33,973 nucleotides of DNA, taken from positions 1 through 33,973 of the forward strand of contig NZ_JAIWNB010000051.1 in assembly GCF_020215705.1 (NCBI RefSeq), read 5' to 3'. Positions 14,380 through 22,639 of this stretch are shown in pieces. The notes under the pieces are model-generated. The model did not search any database. It was not told where the DNA came from and saw only the letters and a list, made by a program, of their open reading frames with translations. A program made the position numbers and the translations under genes. The DNA is from Nonomuraea aurantiaca. Lineage in GTDB: Bacteria > Actinomycetota > Actinomycetes > Streptosporangiales > Streptosporangiaceae. Numbering within the stretch: position 1 is the first letter of the stretch; each line of letters opens with the position of its first letter.

Positions 14380-17196
14380 ATGCTCGAGAACGAGCCCAAC
14401 GGCGGGGCCAACGGCCCCGGCGGGGAGACAACTGAACAGTCCAAGGTGACAAAGCGTCGCCGTGCCGCGAGCCGGCCGGCCGGACCGCCGCCCGAGCTGC
14501 CCGAGGAGCCGGCGCCCACGGTCACGACCACGGTCGCGGCCGCTACGGCCGAGCCCCCGAGCCCGGTCGAGCCGGCGAGCCCGGTCGAGCCGGCGAGCCC
14601 GGTCGAGGCCGCCGTGGCGCAGGCCACCGATGACGCTTTGGCGCAGGCCGCCGACGCCGTCACCGAGGAGAAGCCCAAGAGGGCCGCGAGGACCCGGTCG
14701 ACGGCCACGACCACGCGCCGCCGTACGAGCAAGAAGGCCGCCGAGGTCGACGGCGAGGCGCCGGAGAGCGCGCAGGACACCGGCGGTGGGGTCCCCGAAG
14801 GCGTGACCGGCGCTGAGGCCGTGAGCGCCCTGGACGCGGCTGAGGGGGTCGAGCAGGCGGTCGAGGCCGCTCCGGCCAAGCGTCGCCGCACCCGCAAGAA
14901 GACAGAGCCTGAGGCGCCCGCTGAGAGCGTCGAGGCTCCGGGACGCTCCGCCGAGGTCGCGGCGGCCGCCGGCGAGGCGGCCGCCGAGCGGCTCGGCAGC
15001 GCCGACGCCGACGAGGACGTCATCGACCTCCTGCCCGAGGACGAGCCGCTGGACGACGAGCCCGCCGGTGAGGACCTCGACGAGGTCGACCGGCCGAGCC
15101 TGCTCGCCGACCCGTTCGGCCTGTCCGCGCGGGCGCAGGGGCAGCAGGGGACCGCCTTCCAGCGTCCCGCCGCCATCTTCGCGCCGCTGTTCCAGGCCCC
15201 GGACCCGACCCAGGCCAAGCCCGCCGCGACGCGGCGCCCTGAGCCGCAGCCGCAGCCCGAGCCGGCGGCCCCCGAGCCCGAGGAGGCCGCGGAGACCGTC
15301 ACGGACGAGGACACCGACACCGCCGACGAGCAGGAGGAGGAGGGCGGCAGCCGCCGTCGCCGCCGCCGTCGTGGCGGCCGGGGCCGTGGCAAGGCGCGCG
15401 AGCGTGACGACTCCGACGACGACTCCGACGAGTCCGACGACGAGCAGGGCGACGAGGCTCAGGAAGAAGAGGCCTCCAGCTCCCGTCGGCGTCGCCGCCG
15501 CCGGCGCCGGGGTGCCGACGACGGCGTCGAGCCGGCCGTGGACGACCCGCCCAACACCGTCGTGCGCATCCGCGCGCCCCGCACGGGCCGCGCCGCCGGG
15601 CATGACATCTCCGCCGACGGCGTCACGAGCGTGCGCGGCTCCACCAGGCTCGAGGCCAAGAAGCAGCGCCGTCGTGAGGGCCGCGAGCTGGGCCGCAGGC
15701 GCCCGCCGATCATCACCGAGTCGGAGTTCCTGGCTCGGCGCGAGTCGGTCGACCGGATGATGGTGGTGCGCCGCCAGGGCGACCGCACCCAGATCGCGGT
15801 GCTGGAGGACGGCGTGCTCGTCGAGCACTACGTCAACCGCGAGGCCAGCCAGTCCTACGTCGGCAACGTCTACCTCGGCAAGGTGCAGAACGTGCTGCCG
15901 TCGATGGAGGCCGCCTTCGTCGACATCGGCAAGGGCCGCAACGCCGTCCTGTACGCCGGTGAGGTCAACTTCGACACCGCGGGCCTGGAAGGCCAGCCCA
16001 AGCGCATCGAGGCGGCGCTGAAGTCCGGCCAGTCGGTGCTGGTGCAGGTCACCAAGGACCCGATCGGCCACAAGGGCGCCCGCCTGACGTCACAGATCAG
16101 CCTGCCGGGCCGCTACCTCGTGTACGTGCCCGACGGCTCGATGACCGGCATCAGCCGCAAGCTGCCCGACAAGGAGCGCACGCGGCTCAAGAGCATCCTG
16201 AAGAAGGTCATGCCCGAGAACGCCGGCGTGATCGTGCGCACGGCCGCGGAGGGCGCTTCCGAGGACGAGCTGGCCCGTGACGTGGCCCGCCTGTCGGCGC
16301 AGTGGGAGAACATCCAGAAGAAGGCCAAGTCGGCCAGCCCGCCCGAGCTGCTCTCGGCCGAGCCGGACCTGACCGTCCGCGTGGTCCGCGACGTCTTCAA
16401 CGAGGACTTCACCTCGCTGGTCGTGCAGGGCGAGGAGGCGTGGGAGACGGTCGACGAGTACGTCAAGTATGTCGCGCCGCACCTCGGCGAGCGGCTGTCC
16501 AAGTGGGACACCGAGCAGGGCGACGTGTTCGAGTCCTACCGGATCGACGAGCAGCTCGGCAAGGCGATGGACCGGAAGGTCTGGCTGCCCAGCGGCGGCT
16601 CGCTGGTGATCGACCGTACCGAGGCGATGAGCGTCGTCGACGTCAACACCGGCAAGTTCACCGGGCAGGGCGGCAACCTCGAAGAGACCGTCACGCGCAA
16701 CAACCTGGAGGCGGCCGAGGAGATCGTCCGCCAGCTCAGGCTCCGCGACATCGGCGGCATCATCGTGATCGACTTCATCGACATGGTGCTGGAGTCCAAC
16801 CGCGACCTGGTGCTGCGGCGGCTGCTCGAATGCCTGGCGCGCGACAGGACCAAGCACCAGGTGGCTGAGGTCACCTCCCTGGGTCTGGTCCAGATGACGC
16901 GTAAACGGGTCGGTCAGGGCCTCCTGGAGGCCTTCTCCACCCCGTGTGACTGCTGCAACGGGCGTGGTCTCATCGTCTCCACGGAGCCGGTCGAGTCCAA
17001 GCCGGAGCCACGCGGCACGCAGGGCAAGATGGCCATCGAGAAGGCGGTCTCGGACAAGGTGTCCGCGGCCAAGGACTCCGGCAGCCGTGATACCGTGACC
17101 GATGCGCTTGAAGACGTCCCGGCTGAGGACGACCAGGCGGGCCAGACTTCCGGCAGAGGGCGGCGACGCTCTCGCCGAGCCAAGTCAGCCGAGTAG
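14380..17196 (+). CDS. rne: ribonuclease E/G with long N-terminal extension
   Basis: This endoribonuclease processes rRNA and tRNA precursors and starts mRNA decay. Of 938 residues, about 1-440 form a low-complexity region: Pro/Glu/Ala repeats, then acidic runs and two Arg-only stretches near 325-332 and 369-377. The catalytic half follows: an S1-like RNA-binding region (~455-560), the DNase I-like domain with the metal-binding aspartates in VVDVNTG (D754) and IVIDFIDM (D798), and the Zn-link C856-x2-C859. Long N-terminal extensions are typical of actinobacterial RNase E and replace the C-terminal scaffold of E. coli. ATG 14380 follows GGGAG at 14366-14370. The 3' end leads into rplU. Confidence 0.95.
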   Translation: MLENEPNGGANGPGGETTEQSKVTKRRRAASRPAGPPPELPEEPAPTVTTTVAAATAEPPSPVEPASPVEPASPVEAAVAQATDDALAQAADAVTEEKPKRAARTRSTATTTRRRTSKKAAEVDGEAPESAQDTGGGVPEGVTGAEAVSALDAAEGVEQAVEAAPAKRRRTRKKTEPEAPAESVEAPGRSAEVAAAAGEAAAERLGSADADEDVIDLLPEDEPLDDEPAGEDLDEVDRPSLLADPFGLSARAQGQQGTAFQRPAAIFAPLFQAPDPTQAKPAATRRPEPQPQPEPAAPEPEEAAETVTDEDTDTADEQEEEGGSRRRRRRRGGRGRGKARERDDSDDDSDESDDEQGDEAQEEEASSSRRRRRRRRRGADDGVEPAVDDPPNTVVRIRAPRTGRAAGHDISADGVTSVRGSTRLEAKKQRRREGRELGRRRPPIITESEFLARRESVDRMMVVRRQGDRTQIAVLEDGVLVEHYVNREASQSYVGNVYLGKVQNVLPSMEAAFVDIGKGRNAVLYAGEVNFDTAGLEGQPKRIEAALKSGQSVLVQVTKDPIGHKGARLTSQISLPGRYLVYVPDGSMTGISRKLPDKERTRLKSILKKVMPENAGVIVRTAAEGASEDELARDVARLSAQWENIQKKAKSASPPELLSAEPDLTVRVVRDVFNEDFTSLVVQGEEAWETVDEYVKYVAPHLGERLSKWDTEQGDVFESYRIDEQLGKAMDRKVWLPSGGSLVIDRTEAMSVVDVNTGKFTGQGGNLEETVTRNNLEAAEEIVRQLRLRDIGGIIVIDFIDMVLESNRDLVLRRLLECLARDRTKHQVAEVTSLGLVQMTRKRVGQGLLEAFSTPCDCCNGRGLIVSTEPVESKPEPRGTQGKMAIEKAVSDKVSAAKDSGSRDTVTDALEDVPAEDDQAGQTSGRGRRRSRRAKSAE
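14560..14607 (+). repeat. 18-bp tandem repeat in the rne N-terminal region
   Basis: AGCCCGGTCGAGCCGGCG is repeated about 2.7 times without change, coding the peptide repeat SPVEPA (residues 61-76). Confidence 0.8.
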
Positions 17197-17200
17197 CCAG

Positions 17201-17220
17201 GCGCTCCCGCAAGGGAGCGC
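17201..17220 (+). other. stable GCAA-loop hairpin after rne
   Basis: GCGCTCCC-GCAA-GGGAGCGC is a perfect 8-bp stem with a GNRA tetraloop, 4 nt after the rne stop. No T-tract follows, so read-through or RNA processing at the rne-rplU boundary seems as likely as termination. Confidence 0.55.
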
Positions 17221-17252
17221 TCCTCGGCGGACTGCCCCGACGATCCGTCCGG

Positions 17253-17283
17253 TTCGACCAGGGCACCGTTAATCCGGTACTCT
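17253..17283 (+). promoter_or_regulatory. candidate rplU promoter
   Basis: TTCGAC (17253-17258) and TACTCT (17278-17283) are spaced by 19 bp. Transcription would begin near 17290 and give a ~108-nt leader before rplU. Confidence 0.35.
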
Positions 17284-17303
17284 TGAGAATCGGTGCGTCC
17301 AGC

Positions 17304-17373
17304 GGCGCGCCCTGTTCGCGCGCCTACTCGGTTCGTCGGTTCCAGACAGCACCGAATGCCGGGCGCAGCATTC
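17304..17373 (+). promoter_or_regulatory. two-hairpin rplU leader, possible L21 autoregulatory RNA
   Basis: GGCGCGC (17304-17310) pairs with GCGCGCC (17318-17324), and GAATGC (17354-17359) pairs with GCATTC (17368-17373). They lie in the untranslated region before rplU, where ribosomal-protein operons of other bacteria carry autoregulatory leaders. The regulatory role is inference. Confidence 0.35.
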
Positions 17374-17397
17374 AGAAGTCAGTAGAAGGGTTCCGCG

Positions 17398-17700
17398 GTG
17401 TACGCGATCGTTCGTTGCGGCGGCAGGCAGCAGAAGGTCTCCGTCGGTGACGTCCTCGAGGTGGACAAGGTCGCCGGCGAGGTCGGCTCTTCGGTTTCGC
17501 TGCCGACGGTGCTCGTCGTCAACGACGGCGATGTGACCACGGAGGCGGGCAAGTTCCTGGTGAGCGCCGAGATTCTCGGTGAGACCAAGGGACCGAAGAT
17601 CCGCATCCTGAAGTACAAGAACAAGACCGGTTACAAGAAGCGCCAGGGTCACCGTCAGCGGTACACCCAGGTGAAGATCACCGGTATCGACCAGGCCTGA
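17398..17700 (+). CDS. rplU: 50S ribosomal protein L21
   Basis: L21 binds 23S rRNA in the large subunit. The 100-aa protein has the canonical start YAIVRCGGRQQKVSVGDVLEVDK and the C-terminal KYKNKTGYKKRQGHRQRYTQVKITGI. GTG 17398 follows AGAAGGG at 17384-17390. It is 16 bp from rpmA, the universal L21-L27 pair, followed by obgE as in many bacteria. Confidence 0.97.
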   Translation: MYAIVRCGGRQQKVSVGDVLEVDKVAGEVGSSVSLPTVLVVNDGDVTTEAGKFLVSAEILGETKGPKIRILKYKNKTGYKKRQGHRQRYTQVKITGIDQA

Positions 17701-17716
17701 TCGGGGAGTTAGAGAG

Positions 17717-17974
17717 ATGGCACACAAGAAGGGCGCGTCGTCCACCCGGAACGGCCGTGACTCCAACGCCCAGCGCCTGGGCGTCAAGCGCTTCGGCGGC
17801 CAGCTGGTCAACGCGGGCGAGATCATCGTCCGGCAGCGTGGCACCCACTTCCACCCCGGCGACAACGTCGGCCGCGGCGGCGACGACACGCTGTTCGCAC
17901 TGGCCGCCGGCCACGTGCAGTTCGGTCTCAAGCGCGGTCGTCGCGCGGTGAGCATCGTTCCGGTGGCGGAGTAG
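17717..17974 (+). CDS. rpmA: 50S ribosomal protein L27
   Basis: L27 reaches with its N-terminus towards the peptidyl-transferase centre. The 85-aa protein shows AHKKGASSTRNGRDSNAQRLGVK at the N-terminus and the conserved GTHFHPGDNVGRGGDDTLFA. It starts directly at MAHKKG, without the cleavable extension found in some Firmicutes. ATG 17717 has a modest GGGGAG ribosome site. Confidence 0.97.
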   Translation: MAHKKGASSTRNGRDSNAQRLGVKRFGGQLVNAGEIIVRQRGTHFHPGDNVGRGGDDTLFALAAGHVQFGLKRGRRAVSIVPVAE

Positions 17975-17991
17975 ATTCTCAGAGTTTCCTG

Positions 17992-18036
17992 CTCAGGGGC
18001 GGATCGGGTTCTCGATCCGTCCCTGAGTGCGTTTTT
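17992..18036 (+). terminator. rplU-rpmA intrinsic terminator
   Basis: A 15-bp stem (17992-18006 with 18013-18027, one G-U pair) is followed by TGCG and five T. It separates the ribosomal-protein pair from obgE. Confidence 0.85.
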
Positions 18037-18050
18037 CATGGCTTTTTTGG

Positions 18051-18150
18051 TGTACGGCTCAGCGCGGTGGGCCCCACCCGCCGTGCGGGGTCGGGGCCCG
18101 TCCAGGGGCACGCTCCTCCGGCGGACGTGGCCGCGCGCCGTGACGTGCGC
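18051..18150. repeat. dispersed intergenic repeat, copy B
   Basis: This is the counterpart of 5004-5102. The block GTCCAGGGGCACGCTCCTCC is identical, and the right end CGCCGTGACGTGCGC is the same. It sits between the rpmA terminator and obgE. Confidence 0.7.
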
Positions 18151-18218
18151 ATTCTTGGCCCCGGTCCGTGGACTGGGTTATGTGATGGGCCTTGATCGGC
18201 CTAGGAGGAGGGGCCGGG

Positions 18219-19571
18219 ATGGCTGACTTTGTGGACCAAGTGGTGCTGCACCTCAAGGCGGGTGACGGCGGCAACGGCTGCGCGTCCGTGCACCGGGAGA
18301 AGTTCAAGCCGCTCGGCGGGCCCGACGGCGGAAACGGCGGGCGCGGCGGCGCGGTGATCCTCGAGGTGAGCCCCAACACCGCCACGCTGCTCGAATACCA
18401 CCACCGGCCGCATCGCAAGGCCGACAACGGCAAGCAGGGCCAGGGGTCCAACCGCGACGGAGCCAATGGCGGGGACGTCATCCTTCCGGTGCCCAATGGG
18501 ACGGTCGTCAAGAACGCCGCCACCGGTGAGGTGCTCGTCGACCTGGTCGGAGTCGGCACCCGCTACGTGATCGCCGAAGGCGGTCACGGTGGGCTCGGCA
18601 ACGCGGCGCTGGCCAGCACCAAGCGCAAGGCGCCCGGGTTCGCGCTGCTCGGGGAGCCGGGGGACGCGCTCGACGTCATGCTGGAGCTCAAGAGCGTCGC
18701 CGACGTGGCGCTCGTCGGCTTCCCCAGCGCGGGGAAGTCGTCGCTGATCGCGGCGCTTTCCGCGGCCCGGCCGAAGATCGCCGACTACCCGTTCACCACC
18801 CTGATCCCGAACCTGGGCGTGGTGACCGCGGGCGAGACCATCTTCACCGTCGCCGACGTGCCGGGGCTGATCCCGGGGGCGTCGCAGGGCAAGGGGCTCG
18901 GGCACGAGTTCCTGCGCCACGTCGAGCGGTGCGACATGCTCGTCCACGTCATCGACTGCGCCACCATGGAGCCGGGACGCGACCCGATCACCGACTACGA
19001 GGTGATCGAGGCCGAGCTCGAGGCCTACGGCAAGCTCGAAGACCGGCCCCGCATGGTCGTGCTGAACAAGGCCGACGTGCCGGACGCCCGGGAGCTGGCC
19101 GATCTGGTCAGGGGCGAGTTCGAGGAGCGGGGGCTGCGGGTCTTCACCGTCTCGGCCGCCACCCATGACGGGCTGCGGGAGCTGACGTTCGCGATGGGCG
19201 AATGGGTCGCCGCGGCCAGGGCCGCCAAGCCCGTCGAGGAGCCCACGCGGCTGGTGCTCCGGCCCAAGCAGTTCGGCGAGGCCGGGTTCAGCGTCCGCCG
19301 GGTCAACGACAACCTCTTCCAGGTCACCGGCGAGAAGCCCGAGCGCTGGATCAGGCAGACCGACTTCAGCAACGACGAGGCCGTCGGATACCTGGCCGAC
19401 CGGCTGGAGCGGCTCGGTGTCGAGGAGCAACTGGTCAAGGCCGGTGCCACGGCGGGCGCGGAGATCGTCATCGGGCCGATGGAGGGTGGCTACGTCTTCG
19501 ACTGGCAGCCCACCCTCAACGCCGAGTCCGTACGGCAGGGGCCGCGCGGCTCCGACAACAGATTCAGCTAG
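18219..19571 (+). CDS. obgE: Obg family GTPase (CgtA), ribosome assembly
   Basis: Obg is an essential GTPase that acts late in 50S assembly and in growth and stress signalling. The 450-aa protein has the Gly-rich Obg fold (residues 1-160, GGPDGGNGGRGG), a G domain with G1 GFPSAGKSS (167-175), G3 DVPGL (213-217) and G4 NKAD (283-286), and a C-terminal OCT domain (from about 345). ATG 18219 has an excellent ribosome site AGGAGGAGGGG at 18203-18213; the nine upstream codons in frame are not conserved. It follows rplU-rpmA and precedes proB-proA, the standard actinobacterial order. Confidence 0.96.
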   Translation: MADFVDQVVLHLKAGDGGNGCASVHREKFKPLGGPDGGNGGRGGAVILEVSPNTATLLEYHHRPHRKADNGKQGQGSNRDGANGGDVILPVPNGTVVKNAATGEVLVDLVGVGTRYVIAEGGHGGLGNAALASTKRKAPGFALLGEPGDALDVMLELKSVADVALVGFPSAGKSSLIAALSAARPKIADYPFTTLIPNLGVVTAGETIFTVADVPGLIPGASQGKGLGHEFLRHVERCDMLVHVIDCATMEPGRDPITDYEVIEAELEAYGKLEDRPRMVVLNKADVPDARELADLVRGEFEERGLRVFTVSAATHDGLRELTFAMGEWVAAARAAKPVEEPTRLVLRPKQFGEAGFSVRRVNDNLFQVTGEKPERWIRQTDFSNDEAVGYLADRLERLGVEEQLVKAGATAGAEIVIGPMEGGYVFDWQPTLNAESVRQGPRGSDNRFS

Positions 19572-19690
19572 CGGCGCCGTCGGCGGCATCCCGACCCCCA
19601 GCGGCGCCGCTGGAGGCATCCCGACACCCAGCGGCACCCAGCCCCGGGCGACCTAGCCCGGCGCGACACCCAGCGGTACCCAGCCCGGGC
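19570..19690. repeat. 30-bp tandem repeats between obgE and proB
   Basis: Units starting AGCGGCGCC..GGCATCCCGAC lie at 19570 and 19600, with shorter derivatives (AGCGGYACCCAGCC) at 19630 and 19672. They fill the first part of the 273-bp obgE-proB gap. I see no gene there. Confidence 0.65.
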
Positions 19691-19832
19691 GCCCCTCAGC
19701 TTCCCGTCTCGGGCGGCCCCGGCTTTCCGTCCCAGGCGGCCCCCGGCCCCCCGGCCCTCGGCGGGTTCCCGGCCCTCGGCCGGTTGCCGTGGGCGGGTGC
19801 ACCGGCCGGAGGGTCGGGTTGCCGGTCTCCGA

Positions 19833-19838
19833 TAGGCT
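19833..19838 (+). promoter_or_regulatory. -10 element for leaderless proB
   Basis: TAGGCT ends 6 nt before the GTG at 19845, which has no Shine-Dalgarno. This suggests a leaderless transcript. Confidence 0.5.
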
Positions 19839-19844
19839 TCGAAC

Positions 19845-20963
19845 GTGCGGGAACAGATCAGCTCAGCGTCGAAGGTCGTCGTCAAGGTCGGCTCTTCGTC
19901 GCTCACCACCCCCCAGGGCATGATCGACGTCGACCGGGTCGACGCCCTGGTCGACGTGCTGGCCGCCCGCCGCCGCGCCGGGACCCAGCTGGTCCTGGTC
20001 TCCTCGGGGGCGATCGCGGCGGGCCTCGGCCCGCTGGGGCTGACCGCCCGCCCCCGCGACCTCGCCACCCAGCAGGCCGCCGCGTCCGTGGGCCAGGGCG
20101 TGCTCGTCGCCCGCTACACCTCCTCCTTCGCCCGCTACGGCCTGCGCGTCGGGCAGGTGCTGCTGACCGCCGACGACATGATGCGCCGCGCCCACCACGC
20201 CAACGCCCAGCGCACCCTCACCCGGCTGTTGGAGCTCGGCATCGTGCCGATCGTCAACGAGAACGACACGGTCGCCACCGACGAGATCCGCTTCGGCGAC
20301 AACGACCGGCTGGCGGCCTTGGTCGCCCACCTCATCCACAGTGACGCGCTGGTCCTGCTCTCCGACGTCGACGCCCTCTACGACGGGCCGCCGAGCCGCA
20401 GCGGGTCCCGGCGGCTGGCCGAGATCCGCGGCCCCGAGGACCTGGTCGGCGTCGAGCTCGGCAAGAACGGCGCGGCGGTCGGCACCGGCGGCATGGTCAC
20501 CAAGGTGCAGGCCGCCAGGATCGCCACCGGCGCCGGCGTGCCGGTCGTGCTGACCGCCGCCGCGCACGCCGCCCAGGCGCTGGCCGGGGCCGATGTCGGG
20601 ACCTATTTCCACCCGGGCGGCCGTCACCCCGGCACCCGGCTGCTCTGGCTCGCCCACGCGACCACCGGGCGCGGGCGGCTGCTGCTCGACGACGGCGCGG
20701 TGGAGGCCATCGTGGCCAGGCGCAAGTCGCTGCTGCCCGCCGGGGTCACCTCGGTGGAGGGCGACTTCGCGGCCGGCGACCCGGTGGACCTGTGCGGGCC
20801 GCGCGGCGGGGTGGTGGCGCGCGGGCTGGTCAACTTCGACGCGGGGGAGATCCCCGGACTGCTCGGCCGCTCGACGCGGGACCTGGGCAACGAGCTCGGT
20901 CCCGAATACGAACGCGAGCTGATCCACCGCGACGACATCGTCATACTGGAAGCCCACAACTAG
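19845..20963 (+). CDS. proB: glutamate 5-kinase
   Basis: ProB phosphorylates glutamate to glutamyl 5-phosphate, the first and feedback-inhibited step of proline synthesis. The 372-aa protein has the amino-acid kinase domain (VVVKVGSSSLT near residue 11, LVSSGAIAAGL near 51, PIVNENDTVATDE near 136) and a C-terminal PUA domain (from about residue 280). The GTG start is directly preceded by a -10 element. Gamma-glutamyl phosphate reductase (proA) follows after 70 bp. Confidence 0.96.
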   Translation: MREQISSASKVVVKVGSSSLTTPQGMIDVDRVDALVDVLAARRRAGTQLVLVSSGAIAAGLGPLGLTARPRDLATQQAAASVGQGVLVARYTSSFARYGLRVGQVLLTADDMMRRAHHANAQRTLTRLLELGIVPIVNENDTVATDEIRFGDNDRLAALVAHLIHSDALVLLSDVDALYDGPPSRSGSRRLAEIRGPEDLVGVELGKNGAAVGTGGMVTKVQAARIATGAGVPVVLTAAAHAAQALAGADVGTYFHPGGRHPGTRLLWLAHATTGRGRLLLDDGAVEAIVARRKSLLPAGVTSVEGDFAAGDPVDLCGPRGGVVARGLVNFDAGEIPGLLGRSTRDLGNELGPEYERELIHRDDIVILEAHN

Positions 20964-21015
20964 GCAGCCGGAAACCGGCAGCCCACAACCAGGCAGGCGG
21001 CCGGCTCGCCGGCCG
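20951..21015. repeat. direct repeat and hairpin between proB and proA
   Basis: AGCCCACAAC-YAGGCAG occurs at 20951 and 20980, the first overlapping the end of proB. Next to it CGGCCGG-CTCG-CCGGCCG (20998-21015) forms a 7-bp hairpin, a few bases before the proA ribosome site, so it could modulate proA translation. Confidence 0.5.
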
Positions 21016-21033
21016 TCGGCAGAGGAGCGTGTG

Positions 21034-22314
21034 ATGTCCGAGGAGTTCCTGAAGGTCGCCCGCGCGGCGCGAGAGGCCGCCGCCGAGCTGGCCCCGCTGC
21101 CGCGGGCGCCCAAGGACCGGGCGTTGCGCGCCGTCGCCGACGCCCTCGTCGCCCACACCGCCGAGATCGTCGAGGCCAACGCCAAGGACGTCGCGCAGGC
21201 GCGGGAGCAGGGCACGCCGGAGGCCATGATCGACCGGCTGCGCCTCGACGGGCCGAGGATCGAGGCCTTCGCCGAGGCCGTACGCCAGGTGGCCGACCTG
21301 CCCGACCCCGTCGGCGAGGTGATCCGGGGCAGCACGCTGCCCAACGGCCTGGAGCTGCGCCAGCTCAGGGTGCCGCTGGGCGTGATCGGCATCATCTACG
21401 AGGGCCGCCCCAACGTCACCGTCGACGCCGCCGCCCTCTGCCTCAAGAGCGGCAACGCGGCCCTGCTCAGGGGCTCGTCCAGCGCCTACGCCTCCAACAC
21501 CGTGCTGGTGCGGGTGATGCAGGACGCGCTGGAGAGCACCGAGGTGCCCTCCGGGGCGGTGCAGCTCGTGCCGGGCCTGACCCGCGACTCCGTCAAGGAG
21601 CTGATGCGGGCCCGCGGCCTGGTCGACGTGCTGATCCCGCGCGGGGGCGCGTCGCTGATCAACTCGGTGGTCGAGGAGTCGACGGTCCCGGTGATCGAGA
21701 CCGGCGTCGGCAACTGCCACGTCTACATCGACGCCGACGCCGATCTGGACCTGGCCGTCGACATCCTGGTCAACGCCAAGGCGCAGCGGCCGTCGGTGTG
21801 CAACGCGGCCGAGACGTTCCTGGTCCACGCCAGGGTCGCCGACGCGTTCGTGCCCCGGGCGCTCCAGGCGCTCAAGGACGCGGGCGTGACCGTGCACGGC
21901 GACGACCGGATCGCCGCCTACGGTGAGGTGGAGCCGGCCACCGAAGACGACTTCCTCGCCGAATACCTCTCGCTCGACATCGCCGCCGCCGTCGTCGGCT
22001 CGCTGGAGGAGGCCGTAGCCCACATCAGGCGCTACGGCTCCGGCCACACCGACGCCATCGTCACCCGGTCGCAGCAGGCGGCGCGCAGGTTCGTGTCGCT
22101 GGTCGACTCGGCGGCCGTCGCGGTCAACGCCTCCACCCGGTTCACCGACGGCGGCGAGTTCGGCTTCGGCGCGGAGATCGGCATCTCCACCCAGAAACTG
22201 CACGCGCGCGGCCCGATGGGCCTGCCCGAGCTGACGTCCACCAAATGGGTCTATACGGGGGAAGGGCATCTGCGCACATCAGCCGGCACGGTCATCCCAA
22301 GGTCAGGCGCCTGA
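21034..22314 (+). CDS. proA: gamma-glutamyl phosphate reductase
   Basis: ProA reduces glutamyl 5-phosphate with NADPH to glutamate semialdehyde, the second step of proline synthesis. The 426-aa aldehyde dehydrogenase-fold enzyme shows GVIGIIYEGRPNVTVDAAALCLKSGNA split around residue 120-140, and the catalytic Cys in RPSVCNAAET (C256). ATG 21034 follows AGAGGAG (21021-21027); GTG 21031 is one codon upstream and too close to it. The stop lies within a 16-bp palindrome. Confidence 0.96.
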   Translation: MSEEFLKVARAAREAAAELAPLPRAPKDRALRAVADALVAHTAEIVEANAKDVAQAREQGTPEAMIDRLRLDGPRIEAFAEAVRQVADLPDPVGEVIRGSTLPNGLELRQLRVPLGVIGIIYEGRPNVTVDAAALCLKSGNAALLRGSSSAYASNTVLVRVMQDALESTEVPSGAVQLVPGLTRDSVKELMRARGLVDVLIPRGGASLINSVVEESTVPVIETGVGNCHVYIDADADLDLAVDILVNAKAQRPSVCNAAETFLVHARVADAFVPRALQALKDAGVTVHGDDRIAAYGEVEPATEDDFLAEYLSLDIAAAVVGSLEEAVAHIRRYGSGHTDAIVTRSQQAARRFVSLVDSAAVAVNASTRFTDGGEFGFGAEIGISTQKLHARGPMGLPELTSTKWVYTGEGHLRTSAGTVIPRSGA

Positions 22315-22316
22315 CC
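22301..22316. other. palindrome over the proA stop codon
   Basis: GGTCAGGCGCCTGACC is a perfect 16-bp palindrome that includes the proA TGA (22312-22314). A related palindrome TGACCGGTCA lies at 22344-22353. No T-tract follows. They could be hairpins at the mRNA 3' end or a protein site before the next gene. Confidence 0.45.
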
Positions 22317-22380
22317 GGGTTGGGCAGCGGCGGCGTGTCGGCGTGACCGGTCAGCGGAGGAGCTCGGTTGACTGGACCAC

Positions 22381-22557
22381 ATGGAGATCGTCATCGCCCT
22401 GGCCTTCGCGGCCGTGGTGCTGTTCGGTGCGGATCGGGTGCTGCTCTGGCTGGAGAGCCGGGGCCACATCCACTGGCGCAGGAAGGGGAGGAAGGACCTG
22501 TCGGCGGAGCCTACGACGGAGCTCGACAGCATGCTGTCCGAGCAACCCCACCGATAA
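22381..22557 (+). CDS. small single-span membrane protein, function unknown
   Basis: This is a 58-aa protein with one N-terminal hydrophobic segment (residues 2-24), then a basic stretch (WRRKGRKD) and an acidic end. It probably lies in the membrane with its tail in the cytoplasm. An in-frame TGA at 22369 limits the start to ATG 22381 or to CTG 22372. The ribosome site GGAGGAG (22356-22362) is 18 nt from the ATG but 9 nt from the CTG, so the start is uncertain. Codon use matches the neighbours. It lies between proA and the kinase; I do not recognise the family. Confidence 0.6.
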   Translation: MEIVIALAFAAVVLFGADRVLLWLESRGHIHWRRKGRKDLSAEPTTELDSMLSEQPHR

Positions 22558-22597
22558 AGCTTCGGCGCGCCGCACGCGCTGCCGGGCGTCCCGACGC

Positions 22598-22603
22598 TAG
22601 GGT
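22598..22603 (+). promoter_or_regulatory. possible -10 of the protein kinase gene
   Basis: TAGGGT (TANNNT) lies 36 bp before the kinase GTG and would give a short leader carrying the GGGGAGGG ribosome site. Confidence 0.35.
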
Positions 22604-22639
22604 GTTGTCCCTTATGGGCGCGCCGGGCGGGGAGGGACG

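Noticed and set aside
14233..16071. 612-codon open frame antisense to rne
   Set aside because: Leu/Arg/Gly-rich composition shadow of the repetitive rne N-terminal region; the sense strand has clear RNase E motifs.
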